A DNA stretch of 64,000 bases from Bin55 sp965205545 (GTDB lineage Bacteria > Pseudomonadota > Gammaproteobacteria > Pseudomonadales > Azotimanducaceae), in the NCBI GenBank assembly GCA_965205545.1, contig OZ242170.1, positions 2,418,001-2,482,000 on the forward strand, read 5' to 3'. Positions within the stretch are counted from its first letter, which is position 1. Each line of letters begins with the position of its first letter. The notes beneath the pieces are model-generated. The model saw only the letters and a list, made by a program, of their open reading frames with translations, ran no database searches and was not told the DNA's origin. Positions 26,418 through 35,342 of the stretch are shown piece after piece. The position numbers were made by a program, and so were the translations under genes.

Positions 26418-27776
26418 CTATCTTCGCGCCTTCTGCGACTCTCTCTTATCCAAAGATATGGTCAATTTGGCATCCGTGCCGCCGCTGGGACTGTCACCGA
26501 GCTCAATTTCCCAACTCTGGATTTGGCACAGTTGTGCGACGATTGCAAGACCGAGTCCGCTGCCACCAGTCTTAGTGTTTCGCGATTCCTCTAAGCGAAC
26601 GAAGGGCTGTAAGACGCGAAGTCGATCCTGTTCAGGTATTCCAGGACCGTCATCCAAGACATGGATTTCTAGCGCGTCTTCGCTCGAGGACACATGAATT
26701 CGAACCGCTTTCGCATGTCGCTGTGCATTCTCCACCAAGTTTCGCAAGCATCGTTCCAAGGCGCTTGTCGCTAGGGGGACTCTCTTGGTTGGTTGTTTGC
26801 TCCAAGTGATTTCCGTGCTGTCGTCAATGGACTGGACGATCCCACGTATTAGTCGTACGGCATCTGCTTTGGTTGCCTTTTCGGGTTCACCGCGGGCAAA
26901 GTACGCGGCATCCGTAATCAACGCGTCCATGGATGCAAGATTGCTGCGGAATCTTTGCACCAACTTGGGGTCTATGTCGTCGGGAAGCAGTTCCAACGCC
27001 AAAGTCATTCTGGTTAGCGGCGTACGGAGATCATGTGAAATCCCTGCAGAAAGAGTCGTGCGATTGGCTATCAGAGTTTCGATTTCAGCGGCCATGGTGT
27101 TGAAGCTTCGGGCAAGCAGAACGAATTCATCCATGCCTGTTTCTGGTAGCGGAGTAAACCCCCCAATTCCGCGAAAGGTCGACGCAGCCTCGGCAACCTC
27201 CGTGAGTGGACGGCTAATTCTTCTAACTACGAGGAACGCAATTATCAGCATGATTGCCACTAAAACGGCAATTAATGAAAGCCCAACGAAGACTTGCTGG
27301 CCGTGAGGCAGGTCTGGCATGAACCCGACTTGCAGAGAGTCCCCGCTTTCAAAGGGTATATCAACCCAAAGAATGTTGCTATCGTCTTGCTTGATTACCA
27401 CCGGACTTCCGACAATTTTCTCGATTTCTTTCTTAAGCAGGTCGTAGTAGTAGTGGCGAGAAGTCAGCTCGGGCAAATCGGATTGCTCCTCGGCAAGATT
27501 GAGCTCGTGTATAACGTAGGCGTCGTGCACATAGGCGGCCCGCCGGTTGGAGGAGGGAATCTCTGCCCACATTTTTGCAGTCATGGTGATGAGGTCCGCT
27601 TTGTCTGCCGCGCTTTGCTTGGTCAGTGGAACTAACGCGAGCAGGTTGAGCGAGACCAACGCTGTGGCGGCTACGACAAGAGACGATACAACGATTATGG
27701 CGCTGGTACGCGCCAGAATGGATCCCGTACGCGGAATCAGTCGGAGTCCGGACAGAACATGTACCCCTTGCCCCAC
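26418..27776 (-). CDS. Sensor histidine kinase, EnvZ-like
   Basis: A 452-residue inner-membrane sensor kinase. Transmembrane helix 1 is at about 26-50 and helix 2 at 163-184, flanking a periplasmic domain of about 110 residues. A HAMP linker follows (185-235), then the HisKA dimerisation helix with His248 in GISHDLRTPLTRM. The ATPase domain carries the N box (NLVENAQRHA), G1 (DDGPGIP) and G2 (GGSGLGLAIV). The architecture and partner suggest the OmpR/EnvZ class; the stimulus is unknown. The GTG start lies inside the 3' end of the response-regulator gene (40-base overlap), so the pair is co-translated. Confidence 0.9.
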   Translation of the reverse strand: MGQGVHVLSGLRLIPRTGSILARTSAIIVVSSLVVAATALVSLNLLALVPLTKQSAADKADLITMTAKMWAEIPSSNRRAAYVHDAYVIHELNLAEEQSDLPELTSRHYYYDLLKKEIEKIVGSPVVIKQDDSNILWVDIPFESGDSLQVGFMPDLPHGQQVFVGLSLIAVLVAIMLIIAFLVVRRISRPLTEVAEAASTFRGIGGFTPLPETGMDEFVLLARSFNTMAAEIETLIANRTTLSAGISHDLRTPLTRMTLALELLPDDIDPKLVQRFRSNLASMDALITDAAYFARGEPEKATKADAVRLIRGIVQSIDDSTEITWSKQPTKRVPLATSALERCLRNLVENAQRHAKAVRIHVSSSEDALEIHVLDDGPGIPEQDRLRVLQPFVRLEESRNTKTGGSGLGLAIVAQLCQIQSWEIELGDSPSGGTDAKLTISLDKRESQKARR

Positions 27777-28834
27777 ACCGTTCGAATAATCTCCGGTTCT
27801 GTGGGATCTCTTTCAATCTTGCTCCTAAGACGGGTTACACGCACATCGATGCTTCGATCAAAGCTGGAACGTTCATCTCCCGAGAGCAAGTCCAGAATGC
27901 GGTCGCGATCCATGATTTGAAACGGATGTTGCGCTAATACATGCAGCAGTTCGAATTCGCCCGACGTCAAAGGGACCACAGTTCCGTCATCTTTCGTAAG
28001 TCGTATGGATTGCGTCTCGAGGCGGTAGCCGCCAAACCGAAATACTCCATCTCCAGGATGCGTGGCGTGATCGGTTGAGCTGCGCCTGAGTACAGCCTTC
28101 ACGCGCGCTAGCAATTCTCTAGGTTCGAAAGGTTTGTTGACGTAGTCGTCCGCTCCCAGTTCAAGCCCTACGACCTGTTCCACTTCATCCCCAATTGCGG
28201 TCATGATGATGATTGGCAGTTCGCTGGTTTGCTTTAGCCTGTGGGCGATCTGCAGTCCGTCTTCCCCTTGCATTCGCAGATCAAGCAGCACCAAATTGAT
28301 GGAATGCCTTGCGAGTTCGAGATCCATTTGTGCGCCGTCTTCAGCCGTTACGACGGTGAATCCCTGCTGCGACAGGTATTCGGTGAGCAATGTTCGAATT
28401 TCGTCGTCATCGTCTACGACAAGAATTGTTGCGGCATCAAAGGATGTCGCATGTTCGACTGGACCACGACGACGCAAGACAGCTCTGATTCTGGCGAGCA
28501 AAACTCTTGGATTGAATGGTTTGCCCACATAGTCGTCCGCGCCAAGTTCAAGCCCCACAACGGTATCGACGCTCTCTCGAAGCGCGGTTAGCATGATGAT
28601 TGGCAATTGCGTGGTGCGCTTCAAACGCCTTGCAATGGATAGTCCATCTTCGCCAGGCATCATGAGGTCAAGAACGACGAGATCGAACGAACCGTGCGCA
28701 AGCGCTTGGTCCATCGCGACACCATCCTCCACGGCCGTGACGATCAATCCTTGCTTAGATATGTACTCCGCGAGCAGTTCGCGAATGTCTGGATCGTCAT
28801 CGACTACCAGAATTCGTGTTGATTCGTCGCTCAA
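27737..28834 (-). CDS. OmpR-family response regulator with two receiver domains
   Basis: A 365-residue DNA-binding response regulator with the order REC-REC-winged helix. Receiver 1 (about 8-123) has phospho-acceptor Asp56 in LVVLDLMMPGEDG and switch Lys105. Receiver 2 (about 137-252) has Asp185 in LVLLDLRMQGEDG and Lys234. The two align without gaps and share long identical stretches such as VVGLELGADDYV, so they arose by tandem duplication of a whole receiver plus its linker (RAVLRR / KAVLRR). The C-terminal OmpR/PhoB-type domain runs from about 265 (LTSGEFELLHVLAQHP to VWGKGYMF). Normal family members have one receiver and about 240 residues. It is upstream of, and overlaps, its kinase gene. 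Confidence 0.92.
   Translation of the reverse strand: MSDESTRILVVDDDPDIRELLAEYISKQGLIVTAVEDGVAMDQALAHGSFDLVVLDLMMPGEDGLSIARRLKRTTQLPIIMLTALRESVDTVVGLELGADDYVGKPFNPRVLLARIRAVLRRRGPVEHATSFDAATILVVDDDDEIRTLLTEYLSQQGFTVVTAEDGAQMDLELARHSINLVLLDLRMQGEDGLQIAHRLKQTSELPIIIMTAIGDEVEQVVGLELGADDYVNKPFEPRELLARVKAVLRRSSTDHATHPGDGVFRFGGYRLETQSIRLTKDDGTVVPLTSGEFELLHVLAQHPFQIMDRDRILDLLSGDERSSFDRSIDVRVTRLRSKIERDPTEPEIIRTVWGKGYMFCPDSD
28079..28813 (-). repeat. Internal duplication: two receiver-domain coding units
   Basis: The coding segments for residues 8-123 (28466-28813) and 137-252 (28079-28426) of the response regulator encode near-identical folds with a repeat period of 129 codons. Protein similarity is clearly higher than DNA similarity, so the duplication is not recent. 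Confidence 0.75.
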
Positions 28835-28857
28835 CCCTTGCAGACAAAAGCAGGGAT

Positions 28858-29403
28858 CTAGTCGTTGCTAGATGGGGAAGAGGACCGCTCGTCCTTTTGG
28901 GAATCTGGTCGGTCCAACGTTGGAATGCTTGCTGGCGGCTTTGTGCGGTCGCCGTCTCTTACATCCCTGGGATCTGATGTGACAACATTGTCGATGTTCG
29001 TCGCACCGGCCATTGAGTTTGGAGGCGTCTGGGGAATATCCACCAATTCAGGCATTTCATCCGGGTTGGTTTCGCTTTGATTCCCGCTGCCGAAGGGTCT
29101 CTCTGGTTTCTTGATACTAGCCAAGTCGACAGGTCGATCATTCTCTTGCATTCGACGAGAATTCTCGTTTCGCAGCAATACACAATCCGGCTCAGATAGT
29201 TTTGCGTCGCCGCAATCTCCAATCAGGTCGGCCAATTCTTCGGTCGTAAGTTCCCTAACTGAGTCCTTGGTGTACTTGCTTTCGGGTGTCGCTTCTACTG
29301 GCGCCTGATCTGTTGGCGCTAGTTTCGATTCTTGTGAAAGTCCTGAAATTGCGAGGAGTGAGGCGATGGCCGCTAGAGCAACAGTAAACAAATGTCTTCG
29401 CAT
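28858..29403 (-). CDS. Hypothetical secreted protein
   Basis: I do not recognise this 181-residue protein. It starts with MRRHLFTVALAAIASLLAISG, a typical signal peptide, so export is likely. The mature part is polar and proline-, serine- and aspartate-rich, with a short region (about 45-85) that may fold: YTKDSVRELTTEELADLIG, then CGDAKLSEPDCVLLRNE, with two cysteines that could form a disulfide. The rest looks disordered. The start was chosen at the signal peptide; the frame is open for 54 more codons without features. It lies 23 bases upstream of the response-regulator gene on the same strand, so it may be co-expressed with the two-component system. Confidence 0.55.
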   Translation of the reverse strand: MRRHLFTVALAAIASLLAISGLSQESKLAPTDQAPVEATPESKYTKDSVRELTTEELADLIGDCGDAKLSEPDCVLLRNENSRRMQENDRPVDLASIKKPERPFGSGNQSETNPDEMPELVDIPQTPPNSMAGATNIDNVVTSDPRDVRDGDRTKPPASIPTLDRPDSQKDERSSSPSSND

Positions 29404-29649
29404 TGACACTGCGGCGAATCCCTCGCATGAGTAACTAGTCATTGAGTCCCAACCTCCCTGTCGGTGACCTTGCATGCCGGCGATGTTCTTGTTTAGCCGG
29501 TGCGAATTCGTCTTGTTCCGCAATGGTTGTCGCTGGTTGATCGAAAAAGCCTGACAACCCGTCAAAGACGTTCGCCAATGCGCATATTACACAATGCGGC
29601 GCAACTTGTGTCACGCCGCATTGAAAAATTCTTTCTTCGAATTAGCCGA

Positions 29650-30834
29650 CTATGCTCGCTCAAAGAGTCCTGCTGCGCCTTGACCACCGCCAATGCACAT
29701 GGTTACGACACCGTAGCGCTTGTTTCGACGATGGAGTTCTCGCAAGATAGTGCCCGTCAACCGAGACCCGGTCATGCCAAAGGGATGACCAATGGCGATG
29801 CTTCCGCCATTGACGTTGTATTTCTCATTGTCAAGGCGAAGTTCATCGCGACAGTAGACGCACTGGCTGGCGAAAGCCTCATTGAGCTCCCACAAGTCAA
29901 CATCGTCTTGATCGACTCCTGCGTTTTGGAGTAGACGAGGGATGGCAAACACGGGTCCGATTCCCATCTCATCCGGTTCGCAGGCGGCCACTGTGAAACC
30001 TCGATAGACCCCCATTGGATCTATGTTGAGCTGATTTGCGCGCTCTGCGCTCATCAGAAGAGTCATGGACGCTCCATCGGATAGCTGCGAGGCGTTTCCA
30101 GCTGTGACTGTGCCGTCTTCCTCAAATGCGGGAGGCAGCCCCGAGAGTCCGTCGATTGTCGTTGTCGGACGATTGCATTCGTCGGCAGTAACGGTTACAT
30201 TGCGATGACTTTCCTCTTTGGTTTCCCTGTCGACGTGAAGCATTTCCACGTCCATGGGAACGATTTCCTCGTCCATAAAGCCTGAATTCTGAGCGCTTGC
30301 ATAGCGAAGCTGGCTCTGCAGCGCATATTCGTCTTGCATTTGTCGGGTAACTTGATAGCGTCGAGCAACGACTTCGGCAGTGTTGCCCATCGCCATGAAG
30401 ATTTCTGGTTTTTCTTCTAGTAGACGTTTGTTCTGCTGAGCTTTGCCCGGAGTCTGCCGATTGCGCATCGAAATGGAATCGGCCCCGCCTGCCATGGCAA
30501 TTTCAGATTGCCCCGAAGCAATTTGATTCGCAGCAATGGCGATGGATTGCAAGCCAGACGAACAGAAGCGGTTGATGGTCATGCCAGCCGTGGTAATCGG
30601 CAGCTTCGACAGCACTACTGCTAGCCGGGCTAGGTTGCCATCTTGTTCACCCGCATGGCTTGCGGCACCCACGACAACATCTTCGACGTCGTCGGGTGAA
30701 ACATTGGGGTTTCGGTCGATCAAAGCATCGATCAGGTGTGCCAGCATGTCGTCCGACCTCGTGAGGTTAAAACTTCCCCGGAACGACTTCGCTAAACCTG
30801 TTCGCACACTGTCTACTACTACTACATCTCGCAT
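29650..30834 (-). CDS. Thiolase (acetyl-CoA C-acyltransferase)
   Basis: A 394-residue thiolase of the degradative/biosynthetic superfamily. The nucleophilic Cys91 lies in INRFCSSGLQSIA, the His in GGSIAIGHPFGMTG, and the second Cys in VVTMCIGGGQGAA. It would cleave 3-ketoacyl-CoA with CoA or run in reverse. The ATG at 30834 follows a strong GGGAGGA site; the 13 codons upstream are unlike the family. No hydroxyacyl-CoA dehydrogenase or FadB-like gene adjoins it, so its pathway is uncertain. It is the first gene after a divergent promoter region shared with an alpha/beta hydrolase. Confidence 0.92.
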   Translation of the reverse strand: MRDVVVVDSVRTGLAKSFRGSFNLTRSDDMLAHLIDALIDRNPNVSPDDVEDVVVGAASHAGEQDGNLARLAVVLSKLPITTAGMTINRFCSSGLQSIAIAANQIASGQSEIAMAGGADSISMRNRQTPGKAQQNKRLLEEKPEIFMAMGNTAEVVARRYQVTRQMQDEYALQSQLRYASAQNSGFMDEEIVPMDVEMLHVDRETKEESHRNVTVTADECNRPTTTIDGLSGLPPAFEEDGTVTAGNASQLSDGASMTLLMSAERANQLNIDPMGVYRGFTVAACEPDEMGIGPVFAIPRLLQNAGVDQDDVDLWELNEAFASQCVYCRDELRLDNEKYNVNGGSIAIGHPFGMTGSRLTGTILRELHRRNKRYGVVTMCIGGGQGAAGLFERA

Positions 30835-31122
30835 GTTGGCATTTCCTCCCGTTGCTGAATGATGAAGTTGCAACTTGCACGTAGGGAATTGGCGATTGTA
30901 ACAGTATCTACAAGAGGGTTAGATTCGTGAGAGACTCGGTACTGAGCTGTATTTCGTACCTAAACCTCGCATTGGAATTACCGAAATATGTGCGGTTTGG
31001 CCGAGCCTACTTCTATAAAATCAAAAATGGATTGTGTATTTGCTCAACCGTCGCTACGGCAAGGATCAGCCGAATGCACTGTACCTTAATCCTAAAGTTC
31101 GCCGCTACTTTTCCCTAGCAGT

Positions 31123-31998
31123 ATGTTCAAGGCTTCACCGACTTCCCACATCTATTTTTCGCAGCGATTGCGTCTCCACTATGTTGATTGGGGTAACGAT
31201 TCTGCGCCGCCGCTGCTCTTGATTCATGGTGGCAGGGACCACTGTAGGAATTGGGATTGGGTTGCTGAACGTCTACGCGACGACTTCCACATTATTGCTC
31301 CTGATCTGCGAGGGCATGGGGACTCGCAGTGGATGATCGGTGGCGCTTACTCGATCATTGACTATGTATACGACATAGCGCAGTTGGTGCGCCAAACCAA
31401 GATTGAACCAGTGACCGTAATGGGGCATTCATTGGGAGGTTCAGTGTCGTTGATGTATACGGGCTTGTACCCGGATTCCGTCACAAAGCTTATATCCATC
31501 GAAGGGATGGGTTCCTATCGATTTCGCGAAGGACAACAGGAGGTTCACGGAAAGCTGCAGCATTGGGTGGACAACCTTCGCCAATTGTCTGGCCGAATTC
31601 CAAGGCGCTACGCAACTCTGCAAGATGCGTTTCATCGAATGCAAACGGAAAATCCACATTTGACTGCCGACCAAGCCAGGCATTTGACTATCCATGGCAG
31701 CAACCAAAACGAAGACGGTACCTATAGCTGGAAGTTCGACAATTACGTGAGGATTTTCGCGCCGCTTGGTTTGAATTTCGATGAGACCAAGAATCTCTAT
31801 GAACGCATAAGCTGTCCCACACTTCTGATCTATGGCGAGGAGTCGTGGGCTCGCAACCCGCTTAAGGATGGCCGGGCCAATCCGTTCGCCAATGTTCGTG
31901 TCGAGTCCATTCCTAATGCCGGGCATTGGTGCCACCACGATCAGCTGGACATATTCCTCTCCACGGTTCAAGGATTTCTGGGGGGTGACAACGCATAG
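31123..31998 (+). CDS. Alpha/beta hydrolase (paralogue 1)
   Basis: A 291-residue alpha/beta hydrolase of the epoxide-hydrolase/haloalkane-dehalogenase-like group. The oxyanion region LLIHGGRDHCRNW is followed by PDLRGHGDS, the nucleophile elbow GHSLGGSV (Ser near 107), and the catalytic His in NAGHWCHHDQL. The distinctive block HLTIHGSNQNEDGTYSWKFD is shared almost word for word with the gene at 45607-46485, so the two are paralogues. The nucleophile is Ser, which points to esterase or lactonase chemistry rather than dehalogenation. It is preceded by a 288-base AT-rich gap. Confidence 0.87.
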   Translation: MFKASPTSHIYFSQRLRLHYVDWGNDSAPPLLLIHGGRDHCRNWDWVAERLRDDFHIIAPDLRGHGDSQWMIGGAYSIIDYVYDIAQLVRQTKIEPVTVMGHSLGGSVSLMYTGLYPDSVTKLISIEGMGSYRFREGQQEVHGKLQHWVDNLRQLSGRIPRRYATLQDAFHRMQTENPHLTADQARHLTIHGSNQNEDGTYSWKFDNYVRIFAPLGLNFDETKNLYERISCPTLLIYGEESWARNPLKDGRANPFANVRVESIPNAGHWCHHDQLDIFLSTVQGFLGGDNA

Positions 31999-32105
31999 GT
32001 TTGTCCAGAGCGTTGGTCTGGACCGTGATGACTTTGTTCCAAGACAACGTGGAAATGCGACGTCTGCAATTGCTCCTACGTTAGTTGGCTACCTTAGATT
32101 GAATC

Positions 32106-33182
32106 GTGAACATTGAGATGCTCCATGACTCCACCTGGCGGGGCGCTTTCTACGTCACAGGGGGCGGCAGTCTCCTGCTGTCCAATTTGCTTTCCGCGCC
32201 AGGCGCATCTCGGACCGTTTTGGATGCACGAGTTCCGTATGCGGAAGCGGCTTTGGAAGACCTATTGGGCACCAAACCGGAGCAGGCTTGTTCTTCGCTC
32301 GCTGCTCGAATGCTCGCGATGAAGGCCTATTCAAACGCCTGCGCATTGGATGATGGTCCACATCTCTTTGGACTCGGTGTCACTGCCAGTTTGGCAACGA
32401 ACCGTGCCAAGCGAGGGCAATTGAGAGCTCACGTGGCCGTGCAGACCGCTTCTCGAACGCAAGTCTCAGAGATTTGCTTCCCGAATTCGCAATCGCGAGG
32501 GGCTCAGGAGAGAGAACTGGCGGAAATCGCTCTTCAGAAGCTTGGAATCGGATTGGGACTCACTGCGGGTGCATTGAGTCCAAGCACGGATCATGCTTCA
32601 GTCGCATCGAATGACGTGCAAGCCCTTCTTCATGACGAACCCCGGTACATCGGGGAACCCGGCTCCATTTTTTTGCCTGGGGCATTCAATCCTTTGCATG
32701 ATGGCCATCGACGCATGAAGGAGTTGGCCGAAGAAATCTGCAACAACCAATGTCAATACGAGCTTTGCGTAAGAAACTTCGACAAACCACACCTGGATTT
32801 CATTGAGCTCGAGCAACGACGACTCCGGCTCTCGGATGAAGATTGCGTGATTACAAACGTGCCAAGATTCTCGGACAAGGCGCGGTTGCTTATACCAGAT
32901 GGCGGCGCAACATTTGTTCTAGGCATAGATACATTGAAACGTATAGCAGACGCAAGCTATTACGGAAACGCTGAACAAATGAGAGCTTCCATTCAAACCA
33001 TGGCGGAGCGCATCGACAAGCTGCTTGTATTCGGTAGGGTCGATGGCAACATGCAGTTTGCCACGCTCGACGACTTAGAAATCCCTGAGGAATTGAGGCG
33101 TTTGTGTCATGGATTCACCGAAGAGCAATTTCGAATGGACATTTCCTCAACGGCAATTAGGCGTCAAGTGAGAACCAATTAG
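32106..33182 (+). CDS. CinA-like domain fused to nucleotidylyltransferase
   Basis: A 358-residue two-domain protein. The N-terminal half (about 1-165) resembles the CinA C-terminal/PncC nucleotide-deamidase fold: YVTGGGSLLLSNLLSAPGAS, LDARVPYAEAALEDLLG and LFGLGVTASLATNR. The C-terminal half (about 185-358) is a nucleotidylyltransferase: PGAFNPLHDGH carries the HxGH nucleotide motif and DISSTAIRR is the second motif, as in NMN/NaMN adenylyltransferases. NAD metabolism is therefore a fair inference, not a proof. From memory, this same domain order and these motifs occur in an uncharacterised plant and fungal family. The GTG start at 32106 has an in-frame ATG four codons on. Confidence 0.75.
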   Translation: MNIEMLHDSTWRGAFYVTGGGSLLLSNLLSAPGASRTVLDARVPYAEAALEDLLGTKPEQACSSLAARMLAMKAYSNACALDDGPHLFGLGVTASLATNRAKRGQLRAHVAVQTASRTQVSEICFPNSQSRGAQERELAEIALQKLGIGLGLTAGALSPSTDHASVASNDVQALLHDEPRYIGEPGSIFLPGAFNPLHDGHRRMKELAEEICNNQCQYELCVRNFDKPHLDFIELEQRRLRLSDEDCVITNVPRFSDKARLLIPDGGATFVLGIDTLKRIADASYYGNAEQMRASIQTMAERIDKLLVFGRVDGNMQFATLDDLEIPEELRRLCHGFTEEQFRMDISSTAIRRQVRTN

Positions 33183-33234
33183 ACCGCATGGGGGTTGCTG
33201 ACAAAAATTGTGTCCTAGTTCTGTTTCGGTCCAA

Positions 33235-35004
33235 TCAATGATGATGGGTGTCGCTCTTGGGTTGGAGTGCGACCTCTAGCGTAACCAATTGCGTATCGTG
33301 ATATTGCTGGTGCTTTACCGATTGAGCTAGTTGCTTGAGCAAACGCAGTGAGACTTCCTTCTCTATGCTGCCAAATGTGGATTGTTCTCTAAGAAGTGCC
33401 ACCTGATCTTGGAGATTCTCCTCTACTCCTGTAGTCCGAAACTCCATCACCACGCCGCTGTCCTCCTTCCGAACGGCAAGTTCGAAGACTCTCTTCGTCG
33501 ATTCGCTTTCTTCCTCATCGGCGTTGTCAAGCATTGATAGAAGCGTTTCCTCGGCCGCCGCGTGCAGTCGTGTTCCGACACTCTCATCCCATTTGCTTGT
33601 GCTCGCAAACTTTGCTAAGAAAGCTTGCATTTCAGGCAACGCCGCAACCGAAAAGGGCAACGTAATGCGGTGCTGCCTTGATTTGGCGAGATTCAGGAGT
33701 CCAGTCATGAGAATCGCTGCCAAGCCCCCTGCGGTCATGCCGTTTTGGAACAGTCCACCCGCAAACACAGAGAAGAACTCGGGAAAAATCACACCACCTT
33801 GGAATCCAACACCAAGCCAGAACGAAACTCCGATCACAACCGCCTTTCGATAGTCGTCGATGTCTTGCGTGGCGATCCGCATGCCCATTACAAAGAGCAT
33901 GGAGAGCAGGACTGTGATGTAGGCCGACACGACAGGACCCGGAATTGCGAGTATGGTTGCAAGAAATTTCGGGAACAACGCAAAGGCTATGAATACAACG
34001 CCGATGGCTATTCCCACACGTCGCGAGGCAACGCCGGTGAGCTCGGTGACGGAAACGCTAGTCGAGTAGGTGGTGTTGGGAACCGTTCCAAATATTCCAG
34101 CAAGTAGATTTCCTACACCGTCCGTGTTCACAGCTCCTTGCACGGCTCGGTAGTCTACGGCCCGTTCATTGCGCCAAGACACGCGTTGAATGGCAATCGA
34201 GTCTCCTATCGTTTCGATTGCACCGACGATCGTGACTAAGATGAATGAAGGAAGCAATACCCAGAAAGTGCCGTTGAAAGACAGGTCCAATCCTGGCCAT
34301 GCAAGACTTGGCCATCCAAACCAACCGGCCTCTGCGACACCCTGAAAGTCGAACATCCCGAATGCGATTGAGAGCCCAGATCCCGCGACAATTCCAATAA
34401 CGGGAGCCCAAAGGCGCAACTGACCTTTGGCTTTGAGCGCGATGGCAACCATGACGACGATAGTCACAAGTGCCACTAGTGCCGCCTGTGCGCTACTTAC
34501 ATCCTCGGGCACGTCTTTCAGCATGTCGAAGACAATCGGCATGACTGTCACAGCGATCAACATAATCACCGTTCCAGACACGGCTGGAGTGAAGATCTTT
34601 CGAAAAAACGCGAGGCGCGCTGAAAGCGCGAACTGAAACAGAGACGAAATGACAATGAGTGTGCATAGCATTGCGGGTCCGCCCTTTTGCAGAGCAGTAA
34701 TGCAAACGGCAATGAAAGCGCCTGATGTGCCCATGAGCAGGACGTATCCAGCTCCTATGCGTCCGACGCGTATTGCTTGCAGCATGGTTGTAATGCCGCT
34801 TATTAGCACGGCCACGAACACGGCCCAAGTCAAGAACTCTGGCGAACCCCCTGCAGCGCGGATAACGATCGCAGGGGTGAGAACGATCCCGGCAATGCAT
34901 AGCACGGCCAATTGCAGCCCCAGACCAATGACCAGTGGCGTTGGAGGATTCTCGGAAGCTTCGTAGTGAATTCCTGAGTTTTGGGCCGGTTGCGGTTGGC
35001 TCAT
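33235..35004 (-). CDS. NCS2-family permease with cytosolic C-terminal domain
   Basis: A 589-residue nucleobase:cation symporter 2 relative with about 14 transmembrane helices over residues 25-445. The family elements VGAIETIGDSIAIQ and PNTTYSTSVSVTELTG are present. The latter corresponds to the signature that in uracil and xanthine permeases contains Q/E-N-x-G; here that stretch reads TSVS, so the substrate may differ. After the membrane domain comes a soluble tail of about 140 residues with an N-box-like helix (RLHAAAEETLLSMLDNADE), resembling RsbW-type GHKL ATPases. The ATG at 35004 overlaps the stop of a small upstream gene (ATGA) and has a GAGGAGG site ten bases before it. Confidence 0.85.
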   Translation of the reverse strand: MSQPQPAQNSGIHYEASENPPTPLVIGLGLQLAVLCIAGIVLTPAIVIRAAGGSPEFLTWAVFVAVLISGITTMLQAIRVGRIGAGYVLLMGTSGAFIAVCITALQKGGPAMLCTLIVISSLFQFALSARLAFFRKIFTPAVSGTVIMLIAVTVMPIVFDMLKDVPEDVSSAQAALVALVTIVVMVAIALKAKGQLRLWAPVIGIVAGSGLSIAFGMFDFQGVAEAGWFGWPSLAWPGLDLSFNGTFWVLLPSFILVTIVGAIETIGDSIAIQRVSWRNERAVDYRAVQGAVNTDGVGNLLAGIFGTVPNTTYSTSVSVTELTGVASRRVGIAIGVVFIAFALFPKFLATILAIPGPVVSAYITVLLSMLFVMGMRIATQDIDDYRKAVVIGVSFWLGVGFQGGVIFPEFFSVFAGGLFQNGMTAGGLAAILMTGLLNLAKSRQHRITLPFSVAALPEMQAFLAKFASTSKWDESVGTRLHAAAEETLLSMLDNADEEESESTKRVFELAVRKEDSGVVMEFRTTGVEENLQDQVALLREQSTFGSIEKEVSLRLLKQLAQSVKHQQYHDTQLVTLEVALQPKSDTHHH

Positions 35005-35342
35005 GCTTCTAAGACCTCCTCGAGAATGGAGAGTGGGAGCAAACTTCGAACGCGCATGCTTGCCGTGCCACAAGCACGCCATCGGTCTTCCCGATTGTAA
35101 TGGTAGATGCAGTGGCGTTGGCTCAAGACTTGCTTTGGTGCATCAGTAACCCGAATGGCAACCACAGTCCTGCGCATATGGAACGAGGCTGCATTGAGCG
35201 AGCCAAGCAACGACCAATCGTTTCTTGTAGCTATATGGATAATTCCTACAGGTTTTGAATAGTGTCCGCTGCAAAACTTTCTAGTTAGCAGGCTAAGCCA
35301 GAGAGTAGTAACAAGAGTCAGCAATGCCAGAAGCAAATCCAT
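35001..35342 (-). CDS. Small single-pass membrane protein, coupled to NCS2 permease
   Basis: An unrecognised 113-residue ORF. It begins with a transmembrane helix (MDLLLALLTLVTTLWLSLL), followed by a basic soluble part with AIRVTDAPKQVL and several Cys and His. It ends in a four-base ATGA overlap with the permease start, and its last codons contain that gene's ribosome site, so it fits a coupled operon. Its ATG lies in CCATGG and overlaps the ATG of the divergent ABC gene. No ribosome site of its own is clear. Coupling and gap filling are the evidence that it is real; there is no homology I recognise. Confidence 0.5.
   Translation of the reverse strand: MDLLLALLTLVTTLWLSLLTRKFCSGHYSKPVGIIHIATRNDWSLLGSLNAASFHMRRTVVAIRVTDAPKQVLSQRHCIYHYNREDRWRACGTASMRVRSLLPLSILEEVLEA

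Noticed and set aside
30874..31122. Small plus-strand ORF upstream of the hydrolase (30927-31118)
   Set aside because: It has no family match and no clear ribosome site; the AT-rich stretch with TATAAAAT looks like promoter sequence rather than coding DNA.
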